64,000 nt of DNA, from positions 1-64,000 of the forward strand of contig NZ_LZSO01000025.1 in assembly GCF_001665785.1 (NCBI RefSeq), given 5' to 3'. Positions 46,938 to 55,120 of the stretch are shown here, one piece after another. Both the position numbers and the translations under genes were made by a program. The stretch comes from Mycolicibacterium peregrinum (GTDB taxonomy: Bacteria; Actinomycetota; Actinomycetes; Mycobacteriales; Mycobacteriaceae). The notes under the pieces are model-generated. The model saw nothing but the letters and a program-made list of their open reading frames with translations. It did no database searches and was not told the origin of the DNA. How positions within the stretch are numbered: the stretch's first letter is position 1; each line of letters begins with the position of its first letter.

Positions 46938-47911
46938 GTGACTCGCACCCTCGGGTCGAGCATCGCGTAGATGACGTCGGAGAGCAGGCCGGCGACCAGG
47001 ATCACGGTGCCGGTGAACACCGTGATGGCCGCGATGATGTTGGTGTCCTGGGTGGCGATGCCCTGCACCACCCATTCGCCCATGCCGTGCCAGCCGAAGA
47101 TCTTCTCGACGAACACCGAACCGGTGACCAGTCCGGCCACCCCGTAGGCGAACAGGGTGGCCATCGGAATGAGTGCGGTGCGCAGCCCGTGCTTGAACAG
47201 GGCGCGACGCCGGGTCAGCCCCTTGGCCCGGGCGGTGCGGATGAAGTCCTGGCCGAGCACGTCGAGCATGGCGTTGCGCTGGTACCGGCTGTAGCCGGCG
47301 ATGGCCATCAGGGCCAGGGTGAAGGTCGGCAGCACGAGGTGCTGCAGCCGGTCGACGAACTGGTCCCAGGCGCCGCCGACGGGCACCGGCGCCGTTTCCC
47401 CCGTGTACTCGAAGATCTGTACACCGAGAATCGAGTTCACGTTGAGTGCAGCCAGGATCAGCATGTTGGCGATCACGAAGGACGGCGTGCTGATCACCAG
47501 CAGAGACATCACGGTGATGACACGGTCCGACAGCCGGTACTGGCGGATCGCACCCCACGCACCGACCACCACCCCGATCACCGCGCCCGATATCGCGCCG
47601 ATGACGAGCAAACGCAGGGTCACTCCGATGCGCCGCCACAACTCGTCGACCACCGGCTGGCCGGTCACCGTGGTGCCGAAGTCGCCGCGGACCGCGTCGG
47701 CGGCCCAGTTCGCATAGCGGAGCGGAATGGGCTGGTCGAGGCCGAGTTCAGCGGCTTTGGCGTCGATCGCGGATTGCGGAGGCCGCGGATTGCGCTGTTC
47801 GAGGCTGTCGAGGGGTTTGAAGTTCAGCGACGTCAGCGTGAACGTCAGGAAAGACGCCAGGGCCAGCAACACGATGTAGTTGAGCAGCCGGCGCGCCAGA
47901 AAGCGCGTCAT
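46934..47911 (-). CDS. oppB: OppB, oligopeptide ABC importer permease
   Basis: 325 residues, the same length as Rv1283c. Six spans, N-terminal [22 protein letters not shown] and the coupling loop [30 protein letters not shown]. The ATG at 47911 is chosen over a GTG at 47929 because [10 protein letters not shown] is the usual OppB start. It is the first gene of oppBCD; a TACCCT -10-like box lies at 47945-47950 on the minus strand. Confidence 0.92.
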   Translation of the reverse strand: MTRFLARRLLNYIVLLALASFLTFTLTSLNFKPLDSLEQRNPRPPQSAIDAKAAELGLDQPIPLRYANWAADAVRGDFGTTVTGQPVVDELWRRIGVTLRLLVIGAISGAVIGVVVGAWGAIRQYRLSDRVITVMSLLVISTPSFVIANMLILAALNVNSILGVQIFEYTGETAPVPVGGAWDQFVDRLQHLVLPTFTLALMAIAGYSRYQRNAMLDVLGQDFIRTARAKGLTRRRALFKHGLRTALIPMATLFAYGVAGLVTGSVFVEKIFGWHGMGEWVVQGIATQDTNIIAAITVFTGTVILVAGLLSDVIYAMLDPRVRVT

Positions 47912-48033
47912 GCGGTTGTCCCTGCCCACGGCTGCATGCCAGACAGGGTAGAGCAGCCCGGCACAGGAACCCGGTCATCGCGGTGATGTGATGTTCGGCG
48001 CGCCCCGCGCTCGGTGGGTAACTGGTAGTCGGC

Positions 48034-48051
48034 TCACAGCTTCGGCATAGA
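48034..48051 (+). promoter_or_regulatory. PhoP-type direct repeat, site A
   Basis: TCACAGC-N4-GCATAGA, 22 bases before the start codon of the first small Thr/Pro-rich protein gene. One of five CAYAG-N6-CAYAG sites in 48-54 kb. Confidence 0.65.
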
Positions 48052-48073
48052 AATCAGGCGTTCACTGAAATAC

Positions 48074-48328
48074 ATGAAGGTCAGCGGACTGAAGAATGTG
48101 AAAGTGATCGCTGCGGTCGCCGGTGGTGCGGCCGCGGTGGGGCTGGGCGTGTTCGGAGCGGTCTCGGACGTTCACCTGGGGGCCGGGGAGCCCTTGGCTT
48201 CCGGATCTCACATGAACGTCGGCCAGACCAGCACGGAGACGACGCCGCCGACAGCTCCGGCGGTCTCGATGGCAGTACCCGCGATCAAGGGATACACGCC
48301 GCCGTCCGGGTTCGCCACCACGCACTGA
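48074..48328 (+). CDS. Small exported Thr/Pro-rich protein 1
   Basis: 84 residues. A signal or anchor segment (about 9-31, rich in Ala/Gly/Val) precedes an extracytoplasmic tail, GQTSTETTPPTAPAVS, ending in PPSGFATTH. The same tail pattern recurs in the next two genes: GxTxTxTT-x-PT-x(3)-S, a run with Pro, then P-x-G(F/Y). The Thr/Pro run resembles sites O-mannosylated in mycobacterial secreted proteins. The family was not recognised. A PhoP-type repeat (site A) lies 22 bases upstream of the ATG. Confidence 0.65.
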   Translation: MKVSGLKNVKVIAAVAGGAAAVGLGVFGAVSDVHLGAGEPLASGSHMNVGQTSTETTPPTAPAVSMAVPAIKGYTPPSGFATTH

Positions 48329-48403
48329 TCACGCGACCCAGCGCCGGGTAGTGGTTTCACCGCCACCCGCCGTGGCTATACGTCGCGGCGGGAGGTGAGC
48401 GCA

Positions 48404-48664
48404 TTGGGTAGCGCTAAGGAAAACATTCAGCGAAATCTGAAATTGGTCAGCGCCGGTGTCGGCGCGATCGGCGGGTTAGCCACCGCTGTACTCGGAGTGG
48501 CGCTGGGAGGAGGCGTCGCCGGAGCCCAACAGCGGGTGGAACCACCTGCCATCACCACTGGACAAACGGTTACCGAGACGACCCCTCCGACGGCCCCTGA
48601 GACCTCCAAGGGCACGCCGACGGTCTCGGCGACCACCCCGTCGGGGTTTGCCACGCCACACTGA
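48404..48664 (+). CDS. Small exported Thr/Pro-rich protein 2
   Basis: 86 residues from TTG at 48404, which lies eight bases after GGGAGG (48390-48395); a GTG at 48395 in the same frame overlaps that ribosome site and is less likely. A signal peptide (about 12-40) ends in VAGA-QQ. The tail is GQTVTETTPPTAPETS, then TTPSGFATPH, nearly matching protein 1. It is paralogous to its neighbours and probably cotranscribed with them. Confidence 0.62.
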   Translation: MGSAKENIQRNLKLVSAGVGAIGGLATAVLGVALGGGVAGAQQRVEPPAITTGQTVTETTPPTAPETSKGTPTVSATTPSGFATPH

Positions 48665-48739
48665 TCGCGGCTGATCTCACCGACCGGTGCCTGCGAAGTC
48701 GGGTTTACCTCGCCCGCAGGCACCGGTAGGGAGGTCTGT

Positions 48740-48979
48740 GTGACAGGAGACGAACGCAACAAGCGGACCAGGTACGCGATGGCCGGTGTCGGGGCGGTCG
48801 CACTGGCCGCGATGGGCGCATTCGGTGCGATGGTGGCCGAGGCGCCGAGCAGTGGTGCGGTCCCGGCCGTCAATGTCGGTGAAACCGTAACGAAGACAAC
48901 GGCTCCCACCGAACTCGAGACATCTTTCGCCAAGCCGAAGGTGAAAGTGGACCTGCCCGACGGGTACGGCAACGGCTAG
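48740..48979 (+). CDS. Small exported Thr/Pro-rich protein 3
   Basis: 79 residues from GTG at 48740, five bases after TAGGGAGG. A hydrophobic segment (about 12-33) ends near VAEA-P. The tail GETVTKTTAPTELETS, then VDLPDGYGNG, is the most diverged of the three. Its last bases overlap the convergent DUF5666-like gene. Unrecognised family. Confidence 0.62.
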   Translation: MTGDERNKRTRYAMAGVGAVALAAMGAFGAMVAEAPSSGAVPAVNVGETVTKTTAPTELETSFAKPKVKVDLPDGYGNG

Positions 48980-49431
48980 CGGTCGGGTGCCTCGCCGATG
49001 CTGGTCACGGTCGGCTTGCCGGTCGGTGCCGACCCGGTGCGGGTGGCTCGGATCAGGACTCGGTCGTTGACCCCGTACAGCGGTTTGACGGCGTCCGGCA
49101 GGGCATAGCTCTGGGTGAATCCGTCGTTGCTGCGCACCGTAACGGACGTTGCGCTCAGGTCGGTGATCGTGCCGGACTGAAACAGCGTCGTACGGTAGCC
49201 GCCGCCCTCGGTCAGCACCGCCTCACTGTGGATGGTGGCGGGATCGGGTCGGTCGTGGGACTGTCCGTCGATTCCCGGCCCGCCCATCCAGGGTGGCGGG
49301 CCGCCCTCTGCATTGGGCGGACCGTGGCGGCCGGGGCCCTGCGTATCGGTGGCGGCATACACGGCCGCGCCGCCGAGCCCCGCAATGGCCGCGGCGATGC
49401 CGACTGCGGCAATCGTGGGTCGGATGCTCAT
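48976..49431 (-). CDS. Secreted DUF5666-like protein with Gly/Pro/His-rich region
   Basis: 151 residues. A signal peptide (about 5-27, ending AVYAA-TD) precedes a Gly/Pro-rich, His-containing stretch (about 32-62) and a small beta domain (TITDLSATSVTVRSNDG, about 90-106; GVNDRVLIRATRTG, about 120-133) resembling DUF5666 domains. Its function is unknown. ATG at 49431 is preceded, on its own strand, by a perfect PhoP-type repeat (site E) 22 bases away, matching the site A spacing. It shares a divergent promoter region with the response regulator. Confidence 0.7.
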   Translation of the reverse strand: MSIRPTIAAVGIAAAIAGLGGAAVYAATDTQGPGRHGPPNAEGGPPPWMGGPGIDGQSHDRPDPATIHSEAVLTEGGGYRTTLFQSGTITDLSATSVTVRSNDGFTQSYALPDAVKPLYGVNDRVLIRATRTGSAPTGKPTVTSIGEAPDR

Positions 49432-49453
49432 GTGGTCCACGTTGCCGGGGCTG

Positions 49454-49471
49454 GCTGTGTGCCGGCTGTGT
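49454..49471 (-). promoter_or_regulatory. PhoP-type direct repeat, site E
   Basis: On the minus strand this reads ACACAGC-N4-ACACAGC, a perfect 7-bp repeat with 11-bp period, 22 bases before the DUF5666-like start codon. Confidence 0.7.
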
Positions 49472-49500
49472 GCGGGCTCTGGCGCAGATATGGCGATTCT

Positions 49501-49518
49501 TCACAGCCCGCACATAGA
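49501..49518 (+). promoter_or_regulatory. PhoP-type direct repeat, site B
   Basis: TCACAGC-N4-ACATAGA, 43 bases before the GTG of the response regulator, suggesting autoregulation. It shares TCACAGC-N5-CATAGAAA with site A. Confidence 0.7.
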
Positions 49519-49561
49519 AAGCGCTCAGTCGGGGCCTAACGAGCGGACGAATAATGAGCGG

Positions 49562-50314
49562 GTGAGCAGCACGGCCAATGGCACCGATTCCGAGTCCGGG
49601 CGCGCCGTCATGCGCCGCGCCGATGGCAATCCGATCCAGGTCCTGGTAGTCGACGACGAACCCGTACTGGCCGAACTCGTGTCGATGGCGCTGCGCTACG
49701 AGGGCTGGGACATCGCGACTGCAGGTGACGGTGCGAGCGCCATCGCCGCGGCCCGGGAGAGCCCGCCCGATGTGGTCGTCCTCGACGTGATGCTGCCCGA
49801 CATGAGTGGGCTGGACGTCCTGCGCAAACTGCGGGAACAGATTCCCGGCCTGCCTCTGCTGTTGCTGACCGCCAAGGATTCGGTGGAGGACCGCATCGCG
49901 GGTCTCACCGCAGGTGGCGACGACTACGTCACCAAACCGTTCAGCCTCGAGGAAGTGGTGCTGCGGTTGCGGGCACTGCTACGGCGCACCGGAGTCACCA
50001 GTGAGGACGGCGGCGCCAAGATCGTCGTCGGGGATCTCGTGCTCGACGAGGACAGCCATGAGGTGACCCGGGCCGGTGATTCGATCACCCTGACCGCCAC
50101 CGAGTTCGAACTCCTGCGCTTCATGATGCGCAACGCCAAGCGGGTGCTGAGCAAGGCCCAGATACTCGACCGGGTGTGGAGCTACGACTTCGGCGGCCGG
50201 TCCAACATCGTCGAGCTGTACGTCTCGTATCTGCGCAAGAAGATCGACAGCGGACGGGAACCGATGATCCACACGCTGCGCGGTGCGGGTTATGTCCTCC
50301 GGCCCGCGCGCTGA
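49562..50314 (+). CDS. OmpR/PhoP-family response regulator
   Basis: 250 residues. The receiver domain has VLVVDDE, phosphoacceptor VVVLDVMLPD and YVTKPFSLEEV. The winged-helix domain ends in VWSYDFGGRSNIVELYVSYLRKKI and HTLRGAGYVLRP, very close to M. tuberculosis PhoP and TrcR around the recognition helix. M. tuberculosis PhoP binds TCACAGC-N4-TCACAGC, and very similar repeats occur at five local promoters including this one. Start is GTG at 49562; an ATG at about 49610 is an alternative. The kinase gene overlaps its end. Confidence 0.9.
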   Translation: MSSTANGTDSESGRAVMRRADGNPIQVLVVDDEPVLAELVSMALRYEGWDIATAGDGASAIAAARESPPDVVVLDVMLPDMSGLDVLRKLREQIPGLPLLLLTAKDSVEDRIAGLTAGGDDYVTKPFSLEEVVLRLRALLRRTGVTSEDGGAKIVVGDLVLDEDSHEVTRAGDSITLTATEFELLRFMMRNAKRVLSKAQILDRVWSYDFGGRSNIVELYVSYLRKKIDSGREPMIHTLRGAGYVLRPAR

Positions 50315-51887
50315 GGTGACTGTCGAGGAAAGCGCCACCCGCTGGTGGTCACCGCGGACCTGGACCCTGCGGGCCCGGCTGGTGGTCACCCAGGTGGCCC
50401 TGCTGGCAGTGGTGTGCGCCAGTATCGGAGTGGCGACAGAGTTTGCGCTGCAACGCTTTTTGATGAACCAGCTCGACGAACAACTGATCGAGGCCGGCCG
50501 GCGCTCGGCCGCCATCTTCGAATTGCCACCACCGCCACCGGGGACCCCGCCCCCGCCGGGGATGCACCGTCATCACCGTGTTCCGTTCGACCCTGAGGAG
50601 GGGCCGGGACCCGGATTCCTCAATGCCCCGGGGCAGGCCGCCCGCACGGTCGGAGCGGTGGTGGCGCCGAACCGTCCGGTGGACGCGGGAGTGATCACCG
50701 CTGACGGCGACCGCGTCGAGGTCAGCGCGGCCGCGGGCGTCCAGCTGTCCCAGGTCCCGGCAACCCGGGAGCCCGAAACCGTGGACCTCGACGGGCTGGG
50801 CCGCTACCGGCTCATCGGCCTGCACCCGCGTCACGGCGGCCCGCAGACCATCGTGACCGGCCTGCCGACCGCCGTCGTCGACGACACCCTGCTGTGGGTT
50901 CTCGGAATGTTCTGTGTGCTGGCCGCCATCGCGCTCATCGCCGCGACGACGGCGGGCATCCTGATCCTGCGGCGCCAACTCGCCCCGCTGTCCCGCGTCT
51001 CCGCGGCGGCGCGGCGGGTGGCCGATCTCGAACTCGACCGAGGCGAGGTGGAGTTGCCGACGCCGATCGTGCCGGTCGACCCCGCCACTGCCCATACGGA
51101 GGTGGGCCAGCTCGGCAACTCGCTGAACCGGATGCTCGACCGCATCGCCAGCGCGTTGTCGGCCCGGCACGCCAGTGAGACGCGGGTGCGCCAATTCGTC
51201 GCCGACGCCAGCCATGAGTTGCGGACGCCCCTCGCGGCGATCCGGGGCTATACCGAGCTGGCCCAGCGCAAACGCGATGAACTGCCCGCCGACGTGGCCC
51301 ATGCGATGAACCGGGTGGAGTCCGAGACCACGCGGATGACGCAACTGGTCGAGGACATGTTGCTACTGGCGCGCCTCGATGCCGGCCGGCCACTGGAGCG
51401 CGACAGTGTGGACCTGTCCCGGCTGATCGTCGACTCGGTGAGCGATGCCCACATCGCCGGCCCCGACCATCAATGGGCGCTGGATCTACCCGAGGACCCG
51501 GTGGTGGTCGAAGGCGACGAGGCCCGGTTGCACCAGGTGCTGGCCAACCTGTTGGCGAACGCCCGAACTCACACCCCTTCGGGCACCTCGGTCACGGTGT
51601 CGCTGAAACCCGACCGGGATGCGGTGCTGCTGAGCGTCGCCGACGACGGTCCCGGCATACCCGCGACGTTGCTGCCCGACGTGTTCGAACGGTTCGCCCG
51701 CGGAGACTCGTCGCGGTCACGACGGGAGGGCAGCACCGGGTTGGGTCTGGCGATCGTGGCCGCGGTGCTCAAGGCGCACGGCGGCACCATCGAGGTGAGC
51801 AGTACCGCGGGCTCGACCGAGTTCGTGGTGCGGCTGCCGGTCGTCAGCTCACAGGGCACGCACAGGACGGACCAATCCGGCACCTAG
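50292..51887 (+). CDS. Sensor histidine kinase partner (TrcS/TcrY-like)
   Basis: About 531 residues. Two spans (about 27-48 and 200-225) flank a sensor region of about 150 residues that contains a striking Pro/His-rich run (PPPPPGTPPPPGMHRHHR, about 76-93). HAMP follows, then H box FVADASHELRTPLAAIRGY, N box LLANARTHTPSG, and ADDGPGIP and GSTGLGLAIV. It phosphorylates the upstream regulator. The ATG at 50292 overlaps the regulator by 23 bases; GTG at 50316 is an alternative. The Pro/His run could sense metal, a ligand or envelope change. Confidence 0.9.
   Translation: MSSGPRAEVTVEESATRWWSPRTWTLRARLVVTQVALLAVVCASIGVATEFALQRFLMNQLDEQLIEAGRRSAAIFELPPPPPGTPPPPGMHRHHRVPFDPEEGPGPGFLNAPGQAARTVGAVVAPNRPVDAGVITADGDRVEVSAAAGVQLSQVPATREPETVDLDGLGRYRLIGLHPRHGGPQTIVTGLPTAVVDDTLLWVLGMFCVLAAIALIAATTAGILILRRQLAPLSRVSAAARRVADLELDRGEVELPTPIVPVDPATAHTEVGQLGNSLNRMLDRIASALSARHASETRVRQFVADASHELRTPLAAIRGYTELAQRKRDELPADVAHAMNRVESETTRMTQLVEDMLLLARLDAGRPLERDSVDLSRLIVDSVSDAHIAGPDHQWALDLPEDPVVVEGDEARLHQVLANLLANARTHTPSGTSVTVSLKPDRDAVLLSVADDGPGIPATLLPDVFERFARGDSSRSRREGSTGLGLAIVAAVLKAHGGTIEVSSTAGSTEFVVRLPVVSSQGTHRTDQSGT
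51849..51866 (+). promoter_or_regulatory. PhoP-type direct repeat, site D
   Basis: TCACAGG-N4-GCACAGG, 43 bases before the GTG of the first ArnT-like gene. It lies inside the 3' end of the kinase gene. Confidence 0.65.
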
Positions 51888-51909
51888 CGGCCACGGCAAC
51901 GATGAGAAC

Positions 51910-53778
51910 GTGACCATTGTTGCCGCCCATCCCGCTGCCGAGGTGCAGGCGGCGACACCGAAGGAGTCGACGCCCCGCAGCTTGACCCCGATCACTCAGC
52001 GCATCGCCCTGGGCCTGCTGTTGGCCGGCACCGCGGTGCTCTACCTGTGGAACCTGTCGATCAGCGGGTGGGCCAACGCGTTCTACTCGGCTGCCGCGCA
52101 AGCGGGCGCCGAGAACTGGACCGCGATGCTGTTCGGGTCCAGTGACGCGGGCAACGCCATCACCGTGGACAAGACGCCCGCGGCGCTGTGGATCACCGAT
52201 CTCTCGGTGCGCCTGTTCGGGCTGAGCCCGTGGAGTGTGCTGGTGCCGCAGGCGCTCATGGGCGTCGGTGCGGTCGCAGTGCTCTACGCGGCGGTGCGCC
52301 GCGCGGCCGGGCCGTGGGCCGGTCTACTGGCCGGCACGGTCCTGGCGCTGACGCCGGTGGCCGCCTTGATCTTCCGGTTCAACAATCCCGACGCGCTGCT
52401 GGTGCTGCTGCTCGTCGTGGCGGCCTACTGCGTGCAGCGCGGGATCGAAAAGAACTCCAGCCGTTGGTGGTTCGTCGGCGCGGCGGTCGCACTCGGCTTC
52501 GGTTTCCTGGCCAAGATGCTGCAGGCATTCCTGGTGCTGCCGGGTATCGCCGCCGCGGCGCTGGTCGCCGGAGACCGCCCACTGGGCCGACGCATCCTCG
52601 ATGTCGCGACCGCCGGCATCACCGTGGTCCTCAGCGGTGGCTGGTACCTGGTGCTGGTGGAGTTGTGGCCGTCCGCGTCACGGCCCTACATCGGTGGTTC
52701 GCAGCACGACAGCATTCTCGAATTGGCATTGGGCTACAACGGTTTGGGTCGGCTCACCGGTGACGAAACGGGTGGCCTCGGAAATCTGAACTTCGACGTC
52801 GGGACAGGCCGGTTGTTCGGGTCGCAGATGGGCGCCGACATCTCCTGGTTGTTGCCCGCCGCACTGATCTGCCTGGTCGCCGGCCTCTACCTGACCCGCC
52901 GGGCCGCCCGCACCGATCCGGCCCGAGCAGCCTTGATTCTCTGGGGCGGCTGGCTTCTGGTCACCGCGCTGGTGTTCAGCTTCATGAACGGCATCGTCCA
53001 CCCCTATTACACCGTGGCGCTCGCCCCGGCCATCGGTGCGGTCATCGGCATCGGAGCGAGGTTGCTGTGGCAACACCGCACCGACCTCCGTGCCGCCACG
53101 GCGATGTCGGGCGCGGTGCTGGTGACCGCGATCCTGGCCGCAGTGCTGTTGGCCCGCAACGACGATGCGTTCCCGTGGTTACGGGCGGCGGTGGCAGTGG
53201 TGGGTGTGGGTGCCGCGGTACTGCTGCTGATGGTCGCACGGTTGGAGCGCCCGATGGTGCGGGTGACGGCGGTGCTGGCGGTCGCGGCCTGCCTGGCCGG
53301 TCCGGCCGCGTACTCGGTCGCCACTGCGTCCGCCCCGCACACCGGGGCGATACCGTCCGTCGGTCCATCGCGCGGTGGCGGCGGGTTCGGCGGAATGTTC
53401 GCGGCCCCCGATCCCGGCCCGACGCTGACGGCCACGCTGGCCGCCGATGCCGACCGCTATCGGTGGGCGGCCGCCGTGGTGGGCTCGTCGAATGCCGCCG
53501 GATACCAATTGGCCACCCGCGCACCGGTGATGGCGGTCGGAGGCTTCAACGGCACGGATCCGGCACCCACGCTCGACGAGTTCCAGCGTCTCGTCGCCGA
53601 CGGCGCCATCCACTACTTCATCCGATCCCGCATCATGGCCGGCGGCTTCGGTGGACACACCCCCAGCGGCAGCCAGGCGGCCACCGAGATCGCGGAATGG
53701 GTCCAGGCCCACTACCACCCGGTCACCGTCGACGACGTCACCATCTACGACCTGACTCACCGTGCGTCGAACACATAG
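51910..53778 (+). CDS. ArnT-like polyprenyl-phosphate sugar glycosyltransferase 1
   Basis: 622 residues with a GT39/GT83-type (PMT_2/ArnT) membrane domain of about 11-13 spans. GWANAFYSAAAQAG (about 51-64) and GNAITVDKTPAALW (about 81-94) form the first extracytoplasmic catalytic loop; FRFNNPDALL is the next conserved block. A C-terminal extracytoplasmic domain follows a Gly-rich linker (about 476-489), ending with GGFNGTDPAPTLDEFQRLVADGAIHYFI. These enzymes move a sugar from polyprenyl phosphate to an acceptor outside the membrane. The paralogue at 55117 has the same layout. Site D lies 43 bases upstream. Confidence 0.86.
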   Translation: MTIVAAHPAAEVQAATPKESTPRSLTPITQRIALGLLLAGTAVLYLWNLSISGWANAFYSAAAQAGAENWTAMLFGSSDAGNAITVDKTPAALWITDLSVRLFGLSPWSVLVPQALMGVGAVAVLYAAVRRAAGPWAGLLAGTVLALTPVAALIFRFNNPDALLVLLLVVAAYCVQRGIEKNSSRWWFVGAAVALGFGFLAKMLQAFLVLPGIAAAALVAGDRPLGRRILDVATAGITVVLSGGWYLVLVELWPSASRPYIGGSQHDSILELALGYNGLGRLTGDETGGLGNLNFDVGTGRLFGSQMGADISWLLPAALICLVAGLYLTRRAARTDPARAALILWGGWLLVTALVFSFMNGIVHPYYTVALAPAIGAVIGIGARLLWQHRTDLRAATAMSGAVLVTAILAAVLLARNDDAFPWLRAAVAVVGVGAAVLLLMVARLERPMVRVTAVLAVAACLAGPAAYSVATASAPHTGAIPSVGPSRGGGGFGGMFAAPDPGPTLTATLAADADRYRWAAAVVGSSNAAGYQLATRAPVMAVGGFNGTDPAPTLDEFQRLVADGAIHYFIRSRIMAGGFGGHTPSGSQAATEIAEWVQAHYHPVTVDDVTIYDLTHRASNT

Positions 53779-53790
53779 CCGGCGCATAGC
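53773..53790 (+). promoter_or_regulatory. PhoP-type direct repeat, site C
   Basis: ACATAGC-N4-GCATAGC, 43 bases before the ATG of the GT2-GtrA gene. It overlaps the stop codon of the preceding glycosyltransferase. Confidence 0.65.
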
Positions 53791-53833
53791 TTCGCCCAAC
53801 CCGGAACACAAGCCTGCGGAGAACGATGAACTC

Positions 53834-55120
53834 ATGACAACCTTGGTCGAAGAACCCGAGCAGCGTTTTCGTTTCGCGTCGCGGCCCAATGCCACACTCG
53901 CCGCGCGTGAGGCCGGAGTTCCGGTGCTCGACGTCGTCGTGCCGGTGTACAACGAGCAGGCCACGCTCGCCCATTCGGTTCGCCGGCTGCACCGGTATCT
54001 CGCCGAGAACTTCGCGGTGCCGGTGCGCATCACCATCGCCGACAACGCCAGCGTCGACGAAACCCCGCGCATCGCTGCCGAACTGGCCGCTGAACTCGAC
54101 GACGTACGGGTGGTCCGACTGGAGGAGAAGGGGCGCGGACGCGCACTGCGGGCGGTGTGGTCGGCTTCGGACGCGCCCGTGCTGGCGTACATGGACGTCG
54201 ACCTGTCCACCGACCTGGCCGCGCTCGCACCGTTGGTGGCACCGCTGATCTCCGGCCACTCCGACCTGGCCATCGGCACCCGACTGGGGCGCGGCTCACG
54301 GGTGGTCCGCGGCGCCAAGCGCGAGTTCATCTCGCGCTGCTACAACTTCATCCTGAAATCGACTCTGGCAGCCCGGTTCTCGGATGCGCAGTGCGGGTTC
54401 AAGGCGATTCGCGCCGACGTTGCCCGCGAGTTGCTACCCCACGTCGCCGATACCGGTTGGTTCTTCGACACCGAGCTGTTGGTGCTGGCCGAACGTAGCG
54501 GGCTGCGCATTCACGAGGTTCCGGTGGACTGGGTGGACGATCCGGACAGCCGGGTGGACATCGTCGCCACGGCGGCTGCCGATCTCAAGGGCATCGGGCG
54601 GCTGCTGCGCGGGTTCGCCAACGGGTCGATCCCGGTGAACACGATCGCCGCGCAGCTCGGGTCGTCGCGGAGATCGGCTGCCCCCGGATCGTTGTTGCGC
54701 CAGGCGGTGCGTTTCGGTGCGGTCGGTGTGGTCTCCACGCTGGCCTACCTGCTGCTGTTCACGGCCCTACGGGCCGGTGTCGGCGCGCAGGCCGCGAACA
54801 TGATCGCGCTGCTGGTGACCGCGATCGGAAACACCGCCGCCAACCGCCGCTTCACCTTCGGCATCGCCGGTTCGGGCAACGTCACCCGCCATCATCTGGA
54901 GGGGTTGACGGTGTTCGGGATCGCACTGGCCATCACCAGCGGATCGTTGGGACTCTTGCACGTCGTGGCGCCCGCGCCGCACCGCGGCGTCGAACTTGCA
55001 GTATTGGTGGCGGCCAACCTGTTGGCCACCGTGGTGCGCTTCGTCCTGCTGCGCGGGTGGGTCTTCCATCCCGCGCGGACGCGGCAGGCCACCGCGCCGA
55101 ACCGAGGGACAGAACTATGA
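53834..55120 (+). CDS. GT2 polyprenyl-phosphate sugar synthase fused to GtrA-like flippase domain
   Basis: 428 residues. The N-terminal GT2 domain has VVVPVYNEQATL, DNASVDET, MDVDLSTDL (the DxD-like metal site) and DAQCGFKAIR, as in dolichol/polyprenyl-phosphate sugar synthases. Residues about 290-420 form a GtrA-like four-span domain (VRFGAVGVVSTLAYLLLF, NRRFTF). The fusion should load a sugar onto polyprenyl phosphate and help move it across the membrane for the ArnT-like enzymes. The ATG at 53834 follows site C by 43 bases; the next gene overlaps its stop (ATGA). Confidence 0.88.
   Translation: MTTLVEEPEQRFRFASRPNATLAAREAGVPVLDVVVPVYNEQATLAHSVRRLHRYLAENFAVPVRITIADNASVDETPRIAAELAAELDDVRVVRLEEKGRGRALRAVWSASDAPVLAYMDVDLSTDLAALAPLVAPLISGHSDLAIGTRLGRGSRVVRGAKREFISRCYNFILKSTLAARFSDAQCGFKAIRADVARELLPHVADTGWFFDTELLVLAERSGLRIHEVPVDWVDDPDSRVDIVATAAADLKGIGRLLRGFANGSIPVNTIAAQLGSSRRSAAPGSLLRQAVRFGAVGVVSTLAYLLLFTALRAGVGAQAANMIALLVTAIGNTAANRRFTFGIAGSGNVTRHHLEGLTVFGIALAITSGSLGLLHVVAPAPHRGVELAVLVAANLLATVVRFVLLRGWVFHPARTRQATAPNRGTEL

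Noticed and set aside
45987..47639. 550-residue version of OppC
   Set aside because: The extension lies over oppB in another frame and is Arg/His-rich; the ATG at 46937 overlaps the oppB stop as expected in this operon.
48329..48403. Another CAYAG-N6-CAYAG site before small protein 2
   Set aside because: I read this gap and the one before small protein 3 (48665-48739) and found no such repeat, so these genes are probably read from the site A promoter.
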